Assembly: GCA_002427885.1 (NCBI GenBank)
Contig: DIZI01000007.1
Span: 3,903-67,902 of the forward strand
Reading direction: 5' to 3'
DNA from: Paludibacter sp. UBA6032
GTDB taxonomy: Bacteria; Bacteroidota; Bacteroidia; Bacteroidales; Paludibacteraceae
Length of the DNA stretch: 64,000 bases
Part shown: in pieces, positions 1 to 9,861 of the stretch
Numbering within the stretch: the stretch's first letter is position 1
Layout: every line of letters begins with the position of its first letter
Notes under the pieces: model-generated
What the model saw: the letters and a program-made list of their open reading frames with translations, nothing else
The model's database searches: none
What the model was told of the DNA's origin: nothing
Translations under genes and position numbers: made by a program

Positions 1-3000
1 AAACTTCTGTAACATTTGCAGGAATAACAGCCGGTTCGCATAATATTTTAGTAAGAAGAACAACGGACAATACTTGTATTTCAGGAGGAACGGCAGTAAC
101 TGTAAATGCAGCAACAACACCTGCAAATGCAACAGCCAGTGTCACCATTCAGCCAACCTGTTTATTACCAACAGGAACCATTGTTGTAACTGCACCATTG
201 GGGGTCGGTTATGAATATAATATTGACGGTGGACCCTATCAGACTTCTGTAATATTTGCAGGAATCGCAGCCGGTTCTCACAATATTTTAGTAAGAAGAA
301 CAACGGACAATACCTGTATATCAGGTACAACGGCAGTTGTAGTAACTGCTGCAACATTACCAACACCAACAATCAACGGGTCTATAACAGCTATTATTTT
401 ATCAAGCAAAGTTTATACAACACAAGCGGGAATGTCCGGTTACATCTGGACAGTTAGTGCCGGCGGTACAATTACTTCAGGTGCCGGAACAAATGCAATC
501 ACTGTTAAATGGAATACTGCAGGTAATCAGACAGTATCTGTAAATTACACCAATGCAAACAGTTGTACGGCAGTCATTCCTACAGTAATTAACGTTACCG
601 TTGGTAGTAATCCTACAATTGATGGGCCTACACCGGTTTGTGTGAATTCTACCAACAATGTTTATACTACTGAAGCCGGAATGACCAATTATGTTTGGAC
701 CGTTAGTCCTGGTGGTACAATTACTGCCGGGGCAGGAACAGATGCAATTACGGTCAACTGGAATACTGTAGGAGCTCAGACAGTATCTGTCAACTACACC
801 GATGGTGGCGGTATTACTGCAGCCACTCCAACATCTTATAGTGTTACTGTCAATAGTCTACCCGTTCCTGCAATAACAGGACAAACATCGGTTTGTGCTG
901 TAACAAGCGGTAATCTTTATACAACAGAAACGGGAATGTCCGGATACATCTGGACCGTTAGTCCTGGTGGTACAATTACTTCAGGAACAGGAACAAATGA
1001 AATCACTGTTACCTGGAATACCGCAGGTGCACAGACTGTATCTGTAAACTACAACAATGCAACTGGGTGTACTGCAGCGAACTCAACGGTAAAAACTGTT
1101 ACCGTCAATCCGTTACCAGTACCAACAATTACCGGGTCATTATCAGCTGTGACTTCATCAAACAAAGTTTATACAACACAAGCGGGAATGTCCGGTTACA
1201 TCTGGACTGTTAGTTCCGGTGGTATAATTACCTCAGGAGCAGGAACAAATGCTATTTCTGTTACATGGAATACGGCAGGTGTTCAGACAGTATCTGTAAA
1301 TTACAGCAATGCTACTGGTTGCACACCAGTTATTCCTACAGTAATTAACGTTACCGTTGGTGATAATCCTACAATTGATGGGCCGACACCGGTTTGTGTA
1401 AATTCAACCAACAATGTTTATACAACAGAACCGGGAATGACCGGTTATACATGGACTGTTAGTGCTGGTGGTGTAATTACTTCCGGGGCTGGTACAAATG
1501 CAATCACTGTTACCTGGAATACTGTAGGAGCTCAGACAGTATCTGTCAATTACACCAATGGTGGCGGTATTACTGCAGCTAGCCCAACTGTTTATAGTGT
1601 TACTGTTAACAGTCTGCCGGTTCCTGCAATAACAGGACCTACATCGGTTTGCGTTGCAACAGCAACTAATGTTTATACAACTGAAGCAGGTATGACCGCA
1701 TACACTTGGATAGTAAGTCCGGGTGGTTCAATTACTGCTGGTGGAACAGCAACTGATAATACTGCAACAATCACATGGAATACGGCAGGTGCTCAAACAG
1801 TATCTGTAAACTACAACAATGCAAATGGTTGTACTGCAGCAAGTCCAACTGTAAAAACTGTTACAGTTAATTCATTACCAGTACCAACAATCACTGGTTT
1901 AACAGCCGTTCCAACTTTATCAAGCACTGTTTATACTACTCAAGCCGGAATGTCGGCATATGTTTGGTCAGTTAGCGCAGGTGGTACTATTACAGCAGGC
2001 GGAACTGCAACTGATAATACTGCAACAATCACATGGAATACCGCAGGTGTTCATACAGTATCTGTAAATTACAACAATGCTACTAGTTGTACGGCAGTTA
2101 TTCCTACAGTAATTAACGTTACCGTTGGTGATAATCCTACAATTACCGGCCCGACACCTGTTTGTGTAACTACAACCAACAATGTTTATACAACAGAACC
2201 GGGAATGAGTGCTTACACTTGGATAGTTAGTGCCGGTGGTACGATTACAGCAGGTGGAACAGCAACAGATAATACCGTAACAGTAACATGGAATACTGCG
2301 GGAGTTCAGACAGTATCTGTCAACTACACCAATGGTGGTGGTATTACTGCAGCCAGTCCAACGATATATACAGTCACTGTCGTCAGTTTACCGGTTCCTA
2401 CAATAACAGGACCGAGTCCGGTTTGTATTGCATCAACCGGTAATGTTTATACAACTGAAGCAGGTATGACAGCTTACATATGGACAGTAAGTTCCGGAGG
2501 TACGATTAGCGCTGGTGGAACAACATCTGATAATACAGCAACAATAACCTGGAATACCGCAGGTGCACAGACAGTATCTGTAAACTACAACAATGCAAAT
2601 GGTTGTACTGCAGGAAGTCCAACGTCAAAATCTGTTACAGTTAATTCATTACCAACAGCACCAACCTACACTTTGATTCAACCAACCGGTTCAGTATTAA
2701 CCGGAACAATCACAGTCACTACACCAACAGGTATAGGTATGACCTACAGTATCGATGGATTAACCTATACCAATACTACGGGTATATTTACTGAGCTACC
2801 GGGCACTTACAGTATTACAGCAATGAATTCTACCGGTTGTGTATCAATTCCTTCTGTCGTCATTATTGTGGCAGCCAACGCTGATTTAAGTGTTGTCAAT
2901 ACAGTAAACAATGAACACCCAATTATTGGAAAGAATGTCGTGTTTACAATTGTAGCTACCAATAATGGTCCTGATATTGGGACCGGAGTAACTCTCACCG

Positions 3001-3515
3001 ATATACTGCAAAGCGGATACACTTATGTCTCTTCAACAACCACGACAGGAACTTATGAACCTTCAACCGGTGTCTGGACAATAGGTACTATGAATGTTAG
3101 TGCAACTGAAACCTTAACTATAACGGCGACCATAAATCCTTTGGGTAATTATGTAAATACAGCCATAATTGCCGGTAATGAAATTGATGATAATCTTGGA
3201 AATAATACTTCAACTGTTATTACCTATCCAACAGATTTCTTTATTCCTGATGGATTCTCTCCAAATGGCGATGGAACAAACGATTTATTTGTAATTAGAG
3301 GCATTTTTAATTACCCTAATAATAAATTCGTGATCTTTAATCGATGGGGAAATAAAGTGTATGAAGCCAGTCCTTACCAAAACAACTGGGATGGAAGATC
3401 CATGTTTGGATTACGGGTTGGAGGCGATGAGTTACCTATTGGTACTTACTTCTATGTGCTTGATTTGATGGATGGCTCGGCTATTTTTAAAGGAACAATA
3501 TATCTAAACAGATAA
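1..3515 (+). CDS. Giant Ig-like repeat surface protein with DUF11 and T9SS type B sorting domain (5' truncated)
   Basis: The frame is open from base 3, so the start lies upstream of the window. The visible part begins with two copies of a Cys-containing module (each ending RRTTDNTCISG). Nine Ig/PKD-like domains of about 84 residues follow, each with a core like VYTTEAGM..Y.W.VS.GG.I and WNTAG.QTVSVNY. A short linker domain leads to a DUF11-type domain (starting ADLSVVNTVNNEHPIIG). The end is a type B / gliding-motility-type T9SS domain (FFIPDGFSPNGDGTNDLF, then NRWGNKVYEAS). By family this is a secreted, surface-anchored adhesin. PorP/SprF and an OmpA protein follow immediately, the usual partners of type B cargo. 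The Ig domains are nearly the same at DNA level as those in 8086-9759, which suggests recombination between the two genes. Ligand unknown. Confidence 0.9.
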   Translation, partial: TSVTFAGITAGSHNILVRRTTDNTCISGGTAVTVNAATTPANATASVTIQPTCLLPTGTIVVTAPLGVGYEYNIDGGPYQTSVIFAGIAAGSHNILVRRTTDNTCISGTTAVVVTAATLPTPTINGSITAIILSSKVYTTQAGMSGYIWTVSAGGTITSGAGTNAITVKWNTAGNQTVSVNYTNANSCTAVIPTVINVTVGSNPTIDGPTPVCVNSTNNVYTTEAGMTNYVWTVSPGGTITAGAGTDAITVNWNTVGAQTVSVNYTDGGGITAATPTSYSVTVNSLPVPAITGQTSVCAVTSGNLYTTETGMSGYIWTVSPGGTITSGTGTNEITVTWNTAGAQTVSVNYNNATGCTAANSTVKTVTVNPLPVPTITGSLSAVTSSNKVYTTQAGMSGYIWTVSSGGIITSGAGTNAISVTWNTAGVQTVSVNYSNATGCTPVIPTVINVTVGDNPTIDGPTPVCVNSTNNVYTTEPGMTGYTWTVSAGGVITSGAGTNAITVTWNTVGAQTVSVNYTNGGGITAASPTVYSVTVNSLPVPAITGPTSVCVATATNVYTTEAGMTAYTWIVSPGGSITAGGTATDNTATITWNTAGAQTVSVNYNNANGCTAASPTVKTVTVNSLPVPTITGLTAVPTLSSTVYTTQAGMSAYVWSVSAGGTITAGGTATDNTATITWNTAGVHTVSVNYNNATSCTAVIPTVINVTVGDNPTITGPTPVCVTTTNNVYTTEPGMSAYTWIVSAGGTITAGGTATDNTVTVTWNTAGVQTVSVNYTNGGGITAASPTIYTVTVVSLPVPTITGPSPVCIASTGNVYTTEAGMTAYIWTVSSGGTISAGGTTSDNTATITWNTAGAQTVSVNYNNANGCTAGSPTSKSVTVNSLPTAPTYTLIQPTGSVLTGTITVTTPTGIGMTYSIDGLTYTNTTGIFTELPGTYSITAMNSTGCVSIPSVVIIVAANADLSVVNTVNNEHPIIGKNVVFTIVATNNGPDIGTGVTLTDILQSGYTYVSSTTTTGTYEPSTGVWTIGTMNVSATETLTITATINPLGNYVNTAIIAGNEIDDNLGNNTSTVITYPTDFFIPDGFSPNGDGTNDLFVIRGIFNYPNNKFVIFNRWGNKVYEASPYQNNWDGRSMFGLRVGGDELPIGTYFYVLDLMDGSAIFKGTIYLNR
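366..2655 (+). repeat. Higher-order tandem repeat: three copies of a three-Ig-domain (A-B-C) unit
   Basis: The nine Ig domains fall into three classes in strict A-B-C order. A has a spacer like SSKVYTTQ and no Cys. B begins PTIDGPTPVCV or PTITGPTPVCV. C begins with P.ITG.(T/S).VC. The CCAACAAT landmark that opens class A lies at 366, 1122 and 1884, giving periods of 756 and 762 bp. The 6-bp difference comes from a two-residue insertion (GGTATDNT-type loops). A further A-B-C unit is present at about 8977-9735 in another gene. Confidence 0.85.
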
Positions 3516-3528
3516 AAAATAAAAGAAA

Positions 3529-4467
3529 ATGAATACACTTTATAAAATATCAATTGGTTTTGTTTTAACCATAGGGAGTTTAAACATTCAGGCTCAACAA
3601 GCCCCAATGTATACGCATTATATGAATAATACATTGGTGGTAAATCCGGCTTATGCGGGTAGCAGGGATGCTTTAACAGTAACGGCTATTAATCGTATGC
3701 AATGGGTCGACTTTGAAGGTGCTCCTGTTACGCAAAGTTTAACAATGCATTCGCCTTTATCGAACGAGCATATGGGAATAGGGTTATCGGTACTAAATGA
3801 CAAAATAGGACCAACTAATACGACTTCTTTGGTTTTCGATTATGCGTATAGATTCAACCTTAATGAAAAATCTAAAATGGCCTTTGGCTTAAGTGTTGGA
3901 GCAAATTTATTTCAGGCTAATTTAAGTGCGCTTGAATTGGATGTTCAGAACGACCCTGTATTTTTAAACAATATCAATAATCATGTAACTCCTAATATTG
4001 GTTTTGGTGCCTATTATTCCAGAGAGCGTTTTTATGCAGGTTTTTCAATTCCTAATTTGTTAGAAACCAGCTATTCTGAAATAGATCAAGGTAATGGAAC
4101 CAGCTTAATAGGAAAAGAACAAAGACATTACTTCTTTATTGCAGGAGCACTATTTCATGTGACAGAAAATCTGGATTTCAAACCTACATCGTATGTTAAA
4201 ATGACAGTTGGAGCACCTGTTGAAGCCGACCTTACTGCATCTTTTATTATTCAAAAAAGATTTTTGCTGGGTGCTATGTTTCGTACCGGTGATGCTGTTG
4301 GAGGTTTAATTGGATTTGATATTACTGATCAGTTACATTTGGGTTATTCTTATGATTGGTCTTTTGGGTTACAAACATTTAGGTATAATAAGGGAAGTCA
4401 TGAATTAGTTTTAAGATATGATTTTCTCTTAAATAATAAACAAATCCATTCTCCAAGATATTTTTAA
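3529..4467 (+). CDS. PorP/SprF family type IX secretion membrane protein
   Basis: This is an outer-membrane beta-barrel of the PorP/SprF family, which in T9SS systems helps secrete or anchor the type B protein encoded next to it. A signal peptide runs to about residue 22 (ending NIQAQ). The family signature QQAPMYTHYMNNTLVVNPAY follows, then AGSRD. The rest is made of alternating beta strands and ends in an aromatic strand region. Length is 312 residues, normal for the family. It starts 13 bp after the adhesin stop codon and is followed 20 bp later by the OmpA/PD40 gene, so the three are probably one transcript. It is likely dedicated to the upstream adhesin. No second complete copy accompanies the duplicated type B gene at 9862. 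Confidence 0.93.
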   Translation: MNTLYKISIGFVLTIGSLNIQAQQAPMYTHYMNNTLVVNPAYAGSRDALTVTAINRMQWVDFEGAPVTQSLTMHSPLSNEHMGIGLSVLNDKIGPTNTTSLVFDYAYRFNLNEKSKMAFGLSVGANLFQANLSALELDVQNDPVFLNNINNHVTPNIGFGAYYSRERFYAGFSIPNLLETSYSEIDQGNGTSLIGKEQRHYFFIAGALFHVTENLDFKPTSYVKMTVGAPVEADLTASFIIQKRFLLGAMFRTGDAVGGLIGFDITDQLHLGYSYDWSFGLQTFRYNKGSHELVLRYDFLLNNKQIHSPRYF

Positions 4468-4487
4468 TCTCCTAAAAAAATAAAAAG

Positions 4488-6947
4488 ATGAAAAAGATAT
4501 TTATACCCCTTATAGCAATTATCGTTACATGCTTTAACGTTACAGCACAGGAAAAATCAAATAAAGAAATTAAAGGAGATAAAAGTTCTTTTAATTACTC
4601 TTTTGATAAAGCCATTAAATCATATACTCATGACAAAAACCTGAGTGTAGAAGGACAACGAATGTTGGCCGAAAGCTATCATAAAGTTGATAGTAATGCA
4701 TTGTCCGAAAAGGTGTATTTCACTATGATAAATGCAGACAAAGAAATTGTCCCGGAAGATTATTACAATTATGCCATGGTATTGAAAATGAATGGAAAAT
4801 ATGATGAGTCAAATAAATGGATGGACAAATTTGTGACACTTAAACCGGAAGATTTACGGGGAAGGGACTATGTTGCAAATAGCCATGAATTAGCAAGACT
4901 ACAAAAAGATAATGGTGAATTTCAAATAAATCATCAGTCTGTCAATACTGATGCACTGGATTTTGGCACTTCATATTATAAAAATAAAGTTGTTTTTGCA
5001 TCCACCCGTACACACTTTAAATTTTTTGTGCGGAAATACAATTGGACGAATGAGCCATTTTGGAATATGTATATTGCTGAAGTGGATAAAGGACAATTAA
5101 AGAATCCTGAAAATTTTAATAAAGGATTGAACGGTAATTTGCACGATGGCCCGGCTTGTTTTAGCAATGATGGCAATTTTATGGCATTTACCCGAAACAA
5201 TTATCATGATAAAAGTAAAGATCGGGTTATAGAACTTCAAATCTGGTTTAGTAGCTTCAAAGATGGTAAATGGTCGAAACCAATACCTTTTATTTATAAT
5301 AACACAGCATATTCGGTTGGTCATCCTTGTTTGACATCTGATGGAAACACCATGTATTTTACGAGCGATATGCCTGGTGGTTATGGTGGAACAGATATTT
5401 ATAAAACCAGTAGAGACGAAAAAGGTGAATGGGGTATTCCCGTAAATCTTGGTAATAAAATAAATACGGAAGGTGATGAAATGTTTCCCTTTTTAGAAGA
5501 TAAAAGTGGAACCTTCTTTTTCTCTTCCAACGGACGGTTTGGTCTGGGAGGTTTGGATATTTTTATTAGCACTATGAACGGTTCCGAATTTAGCCAACCT
5601 TATAATGCTGGTTCTCCCTTAAATACGAAATTTGATGATTTTGCTGCAATAGTTGATGGCAAAATGGATAAAGGTTATTTTTCAACGAATAGAATCGGTG
5701 GTAGTGGTGGTGATGACATTTATTCCTTAAAAATAGGTGATCCTGATGCCCGGTTTTCTGCCAATGTACCTAAAGATGTGCCTGTTATACGCAAGATAAG
5801 AGAAACATTTCCGCTTCGTAATTACATATTTTTCACCTTGGGTTCAACAGAAATACCCGATCGTTATGTGTTGCTTACCAAAGATCAGGTGAAATATTTT
5901 AAAGAAGACCATTTGGAAGAATTTACATCTAAAAATCCGGCAGGTCGATCAAAACGACAAATGAATGTTTACTATAATGTAATCAATATTCTCGGTGACC
6001 GTATGGGGAAAAATCCTACTGCAACCATTACTTTGGTCGGATCATCAGAAAAAGGACCGGAAGATGGAAAGGCAATGGCAGAAACCGTTAAGCGATATTT
6101 GGTAGGAGTTTTTTCAATAAAAGCTTCGAGAATTAATATCGAAGGACGGGATAAACCTAAAATTCCATCCGAACAGCCGGGCGGTGTACTCGAACTAGTT
6201 CTCCTACGTGAAGGAGATCAACGGGTGTCTATCGAGAGCAGTTCGCCAGCCATACTGATGGAATTCCAAAGTGGCCCGGATGCTCCGCTAAAGCCTGTGG
6301 AAATAGTTACTACGGAGGAATTAACACCTAACAACTCTGTTTCATTCAACGCTGAAGGAGCAAAAGACGCATTCCCATCGTGGTTGTTGGAATTGAAGGA
6401 TGAAAAAGGAAAAGTACAGTCTTTTGGTCCTTTTACAGAAGATAAGGTTAATATATCAAGAGAATCCATTATGGGTGATCAACCTCAAGGCAATTATACA
6501 GCGACGATGATAGGGAAGACGAAGATTGGAAAGACGATAAAAAAGGACACTTTAATACGCATGGAACTTGCTTTAACTCCAAAAGTCAAAGAAGTAATGC
6601 GATTCAGCATAATTTTCGAATTTGATGATCCCAGAGCTATCGCTATTTATGAAAAATACCTTACTAATATCGTAACACAAAAAATTCCTAATGGTGGTAA
6701 GGTTATTATACGTGGCTTTACAGATATTATCGGAACTACAGAACATAATCAAATTTTATCATTGGCTCGTGCTAATGATGTAAAAAAGATTATGGAAGCT
6801 AGTCTGGCGAAAGCAGGTAGAACGGATGTGACTTTTGAAGTTACCGGTTATGGAGAGGATGAAAAAACAGCTCCTTTCGAAAATAAATATCCGGAAGAAC
6901 GCTTTTATAATCGAACGGTTATCATTGATATAGAACAACCTAAATAA
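4488..6947 (+). CDS. OmpA-family protein with PD40 beta-propeller (T9SS-associated)
   Basis: Residues 1-20 form a signal peptide ending VTAQ. A TPR-like helical region follows (about 25-140, with YYNYAMVLKMNGKYDESNKW), then WD40-like PD40 repeats (about 150-420; motifs such as SNDGNFMAFTRNN, SDGNTMYFTSDMPGGYGGTD and FFFSSNGRFGLGGLDIF). A middle region of unclear fold is followed by a C-terminal OmpA domain (about 700-819, with VIIRGFTDIIGTTEHNQ). OmpA domains bind peptidoglycan. Family relatives sit beside PorP/SprF and are thought to anchor T9SS machinery to the cell wall. No lipobox Cys is seen at the signal cleavage site. The last 89 codons (6681-6947) have a near-identical copy at 10833-11099. 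A strong terminator follows at 6977. Confidence 0.88.
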   Translation: MKKIFIPLIAIIVTCFNVTAQEKSNKEIKGDKSSFNYSFDKAIKSYTHDKNLSVEGQRMLAESYHKVDSNALSEKVYFTMINADKEIVPEDYYNYAMVLKMNGKYDESNKWMDKFVTLKPEDLRGRDYVANSHELARLQKDNGEFQINHQSVNTDALDFGTSYYKNKVVFASTRTHFKFFVRKYNWTNEPFWNMYIAEVDKGQLKNPENFNKGLNGNLHDGPACFSNDGNFMAFTRNNYHDKSKDRVIELQIWFSSFKDGKWSKPIPFIYNNTAYSVGHPCLTSDGNTMYFTSDMPGGYGGTDIYKTSRDEKGEWGIPVNLGNKINTEGDEMFPFLEDKSGTFFFSSNGRFGLGGLDIFISTMNGSEFSQPYNAGSPLNTKFDDFAAIVDGKMDKGYFSTNRIGGSGGDDIYSLKIGDPDARFSANVPKDVPVIRKIRETFPLRNYIFFTLGSTEIPDRYVLLTKDQVKYFKEDHLEEFTSKNPAGRSKRQMNVYYNVINILGDRMGKNPTATITLVGSSEKGPEDGKAMAETVKRYLVGVFSIKASRINIEGRDKPKIPSEQPGGVLELVLLREGDQRVSIESSSPAILMEFQSGPDAPLKPVEIVTTEELTPNNSVSFNAEGAKDAFPSWLLELKDEKGKVQSFGPFTEDKVNISRESIMGDQPQGNYTATMIGKTKIGKTIKKDTLIRMELALTPKVKEVMRFSIIFEFDDPRAIAIYEKYLTNIVTQKIPNGGKVIIRGFTDIIGTTEHNQILSLARANDVKKIMEASLAKAGRTDVTFEVTGYGEDEKTAPFENKYPEERFYNRTVIIDIEQPK

Positions 6948-6976
6948 ATTTATACTGTTTAAGTTTACGTTAGTGA

Positions 6977-7010
6977 AACATAGACTTCAAACGAAGTCTA
7001 TGTTTTTTTT
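6977..7010 (+). terminator. Rho-independent terminator after the adhesin-PorP-OmpA operon
   Basis: A 12-bp stem (AACATAGACTTC / GAAGTCTATGTT) with a four-base loop runs into an unbroken T tract. The duplicated copy at 11129 keeps the stem through paired base changes. Confidence 0.9.
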
Positions 7011-7066
7011 AGTTATAATTACTGACCTTTGTTTGCTAAGATATATCACATTAAAAGTAAAATAAA

Positions 7067-8026
7067 ATGAAGAATAAATTCCTTATTGCTGTAATGGCGG
7101 TTGCTTTAGTACTTATGCCAACTATAAGCTTCGGACAAACGGCACCTGACTTAGGTGTTGCATCCGGATTTGCTTTATTTACGGCTGGTGGAGCTTTCGA
7201 CAGCTACGGAGCAACACTTGTGACAGGTAATATCGGGAGTTTCACGGTTACGCCTACTATTAATGCTCCGGGAGTTGTAACGGGCACTATATATAATGCA
7301 TCCGATCCGATTTCAGCAACAGCAGCCTCAGCGGTGAATACTGCTTATACTGATTTGTTTGGACGAATACCAAACGATGTCATTGGAGTTGGATTGGGCG
7401 GTCAAACATTATTACCAGGCGTACACAGCACTGGCTCAGGAGCAGCTGCCAATTTAACCGGAAACATAACACTTGATGCCCAGGGCAATCCAAATGCGGT
7501 TTTTATTATTCAGATAGATGGTGCTTTGACTACCGCAGTCAACTCAAATGTACTTCTTGCAGGCTCTGCCTCAAGTTGTAATGTGTACTGGCAAGTGACT
7601 GGAGCATTTTCGTTGGGTGATAATTCAGTTTTTAGAGGAACGCTGGTTTCCGGAGGCGCCATTGAATTATTGGAAGGCTCATCACTTTTGGGGAGAGCAC
7701 TAACAAAAGCGGGAGCCATTCACTTGCATAACAATGCAGTTACAACATCTGTATCGCCAAACGCTGCTGCTGGTTCCGACAGAGCTATCTGTTTGAATGA
7801 AAGTACTCAACTTGGAGCAGCAGCAGTTGCCGGAAGTACCTATAGTTGGACATCAGTTCCGGCAGGATTTATATCGACTGTAGCTAATCCTACGGTTACT
7901 CCGTTGGTAACCACAACTTACACGGTTATTGAAACCATCACAGCTACCGGATGTAATAGCACTAATAGTGTTATTGTAACCGTTAATCTGCTGCCGGCAA
8001 CTTCATTGATTTATCATAATCTGTAA
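7067..8026 (+). CDS. DUF3494 (ice-binding-like) secreted protein with one Ig-like domain, no sorting domain
   Basis: A signal peptide (residues 1-24, ending SFGQT) precedes a DUF3494 domain (about 28-225). The domain shows the hallmarks DLGVASGFALFTAGGAF, LDAQGNPNAVFIIQIDGALT and VYWQVTGAFSLGDNSVFRGT. An Ig/PKD-like domain (about 230-310) follows. DUF3494 is a right-handed beta-solenoid known from ice-binding proteins; many family members in non-polar Bacteroidota are probably adhesins instead, so antifreeze activity is not implied. The protein stops at LPATSLIYHNL with no T9SS domain. The next gene ends in a similar tail (LPTTSPIWHN). An imperfect -7 box (GACCTTTG, 7024-7031) lies upstream but lacks the 21-bp direct repeats seen before the other DUF3494 genes. 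Confidence 0.88.
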   Translation: MKNKFLIAVMAVALVLMPTISFGQTAPDLGVASGFALFTAGGAFDSYGATLVTGNIGSFTVTPTINAPGVVTGTIYNASDPISATAASAVNTAYTDLFGRIPNDVIGVGLGGQTLLPGVHSTGSGAAANLTGNITLDAQGNPNAVFIIQIDGALTTAVNSNVLLAGSASSCNVYWQVTGAFSLGDNSVFRGTLVSGGAIELLEGSSLLGRALTKAGAIHLHNNAVTTSVSPNAAAGSDRAICLNESTQLGAAAVAGSTYSWTSVPAGFISTVANPTVTPLVTTTYTVIETITATGCNSTNSVIVTVNLLPATSLIYHNL

Positions 8027-8085
8027 AGATGAAAAATTGCGAATTATAAATAGCTATTATACAATTAATTAAAGAAGCAATAGTC

Positions 8086-9759
8086 ATGAAAACAAAATTA
8101 CATTTTTCAAGATGCATTGTGTTGATGATTGTCCTGCTGAGTACATTGGGAGCGTTGGCACAAACAAGTCAAACTTTGACACAAAACGTGTGTCCCGGAA
8201 CTGAGCCTTATCTGGTTACACCCGGTAATATTGGTGATTCCTTTCAATGGAGCATTTCAACCGGTACTTCCGGTGTCAACTGGACAATTAGCACTCCAAC
8301 CTTATCAAGTACCAATGTTGTATGGGCTAACCCTGCAGCTCCGGTTACCTACCGATTATCTTTGACAGAAACGAATGGTTCATCATGTACTACAGTAGTA
8401 AGCGTTGATGTTACGGTTTATCCGTTACCAACGAATTATACAGTTACCGGGGAGGGGTCGTATTGCGCAGGCGGTACAGGTCTTCCTGTTGGTTTGTCAG
8501 GTTCGCAGGCGGGAGTAAACTATCAGTTACAAATTGGTGGTATAAATACCGGCGCTTTAGTTCCCGGAACAGGTTCAGCTCTTAATTTTGGAAATAAAAC
8601 TGCGGCTGGTACTTACACTGTTGTAGCCAGCACTACAGCTGTTCAGTCATGTTCTGTAAATATGACAGGAAATGCCGTCATTATCATTGATCCACTTCCA
8701 ACAGTATTTAATGTTACAGGCGGAGGTTCTTATTGTATTGGTGGTACAGGTGTTGCCGTTGGTTTATCAGGCTCGCAGGTGGGTGTGAATTATCAGTTAA
8801 AACTTGATAACGTTAATAGCGGTGCTTCGGTTCCCGGAACAGGTGCAGTCCTCAATTTTGGAAATAAAACTGTAGCCGGAACGTACACAGTTATTGCAAC
8901 CTATGCTTCGGCAACGGCTTGTACAATAAATATGACCGGTAATGCTATAGTTACAATCAATCCATTACCAACACCAACAATCACCGGGCCTATAGAAGCT
9001 ATTACTTTATCAAACAAAGTTTATACAACGCAAGCGGGAATGTCCGGTTACACATGGACCGTTAGTGCAGGAAGTACAATTACTTCAGGTGCCGGAACAA
9101 ATGCAATCACTGTTAAATGGAATACTGCAGGTAATCAGACAGTATCTGTAAATTACACCAATGCTAACAGTTGTACGGCAGCTAACCCTACAATAAAAAA
9201 TGTCACCGTTGGTGATAATCCTACAATTGATGGTCCTACACCGGTTTGTGTGACTTCGACCAACAGTGTTTATACTACTGAAGCCGGAATGACCGGTTAT
9301 GTTTGGACAGTTAGTGCCGGTGGTACAATTACTGCCGGGGCAGGAACAGACGCAATTACTGTCACCTGGAATACTGTCGGTGCTCAAACTCTAACTGTAA
9401 ACTACACCAATGGTGTCGGTTATACCGCACCCAGTCCAACATCTTATAGTGTTACAGTTGAGAGTCTGCCAATTCCGACTATTACCGGATCGACTCCTGT
9501 TTGTATCGGAACAGTAGGCAGCGTTTATACAACTGAGGCCGAAATGACAGCATATACATGGGTTGTAAGTGCCGGCGGTACTATTACTTCAGGTGGAACA
9601 GTTACGGATAATACTGTAACTATAACCTGGAATACCGCAGGTCCACAGACTGTATCTGTAAATTACACGAATGCAACCGGTTGTATGGCAGCAGCTCCAA
9701 CAGTGAAACCTGTTACGGTCAATCCATTACCAACAACTTCACCTATTTGGCACAATTAA
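8086..9759 (+). CDS. Secreted Ig-like repeat protein ending in an S-P-I-W-H-N tail
   Basis: A signal peptide (residues 1-26, ending GALAQ) is followed by an Ig/PKD domain (about 30-110), two related Cys-containing domains (both with GLSGSQ.GVNYQL and NFGNKT.AGTYTV), and one A-B-C set of the same Ig domains found in the giant adhesin (from about residue 298). It stops abruptly at VNPLPTTSPIWHN, just where another repeat would begin, and has no T9SS sorting domain. The downstream gene (9862) begins with its own signal peptide and carries the DUF11 and type B domains that are fused to the repeats in the giant adhesin. The pair may therefore be a split version of the same kind of adhesin. The start is 59 bp after the DUF3494 stop, with no terminator between. 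Confidence 0.82.
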   Translation: MKTKLHFSRCIVLMIVLLSTLGALAQTSQTLTQNVCPGTEPYLVTPGNIGDSFQWSISTGTSGVNWTISTPTLSSTNVVWANPAAPVTYRLSLTETNGSSCTTVVSVDVTVYPLPTNYTVTGEGSYCAGGTGLPVGLSGSQAGVNYQLQIGGINTGALVPGTGSALNFGNKTAAGTYTVVASTTAVQSCSVNMTGNAVIIIDPLPTVFNVTGGGSYCIGGTGVAVGLSGSQVGVNYQLKLDNVNSGASVPGTGAVLNFGNKTVAGTYTVIATYASATACTINMTGNAIVTINPLPTPTITGPIEAITLSNKVYTTQAGMSGYTWTVSAGSTITSGAGTNAITVKWNTAGNQTVSVNYTNANSCTAANPTIKNVTVGDNPTIDGPTPVCVTSTNSVYTTEAGMTGYVWTVSAGGTITAGAGTDAITVTWNTVGAQTLTVNYTNGVGYTAPSPTSYSVTVESLPIPTITGSTPVCIGTVGSVYTTEAEMTAYTWVVSAGGTITSGGTVTDNTVTITWNTAGPQTVSVNYTNATGCMAAAPTVKPVTVNPLPTTSPIWHN

Positions 9760-9760
9760 T

Positions 9761-9795
9761 AATAATTCCCCTCTCCGCATGGAGTGGGGATTATT
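9761..9795 (+). terminator. Imperfect terminator or attenuator hairpin between the Ig-repeat gene and its type B partner
   Basis: The arms AATAATTCCCCTCTCC and GGAGTGGGGATTATT pair around a GCAT loop with minor mismatches, followed by TTATTC rather than a clean T run. It may reduce transcription into the gene at 9862 rather than stop it. Confidence 0.6.
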
Positions 9796-9861
9796 TATTC
9801 TGATTGTTGGTTTGAATTTTATTTTTCTTTCCAAAGAAACGTATTTTAAACACTGAAAACC

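Noticed and set aside
366..2655. CRISPR-like repeat array
   Set aside because: The repeats are long coding Ig domains in one open frame with no spacer/repeat alternation.
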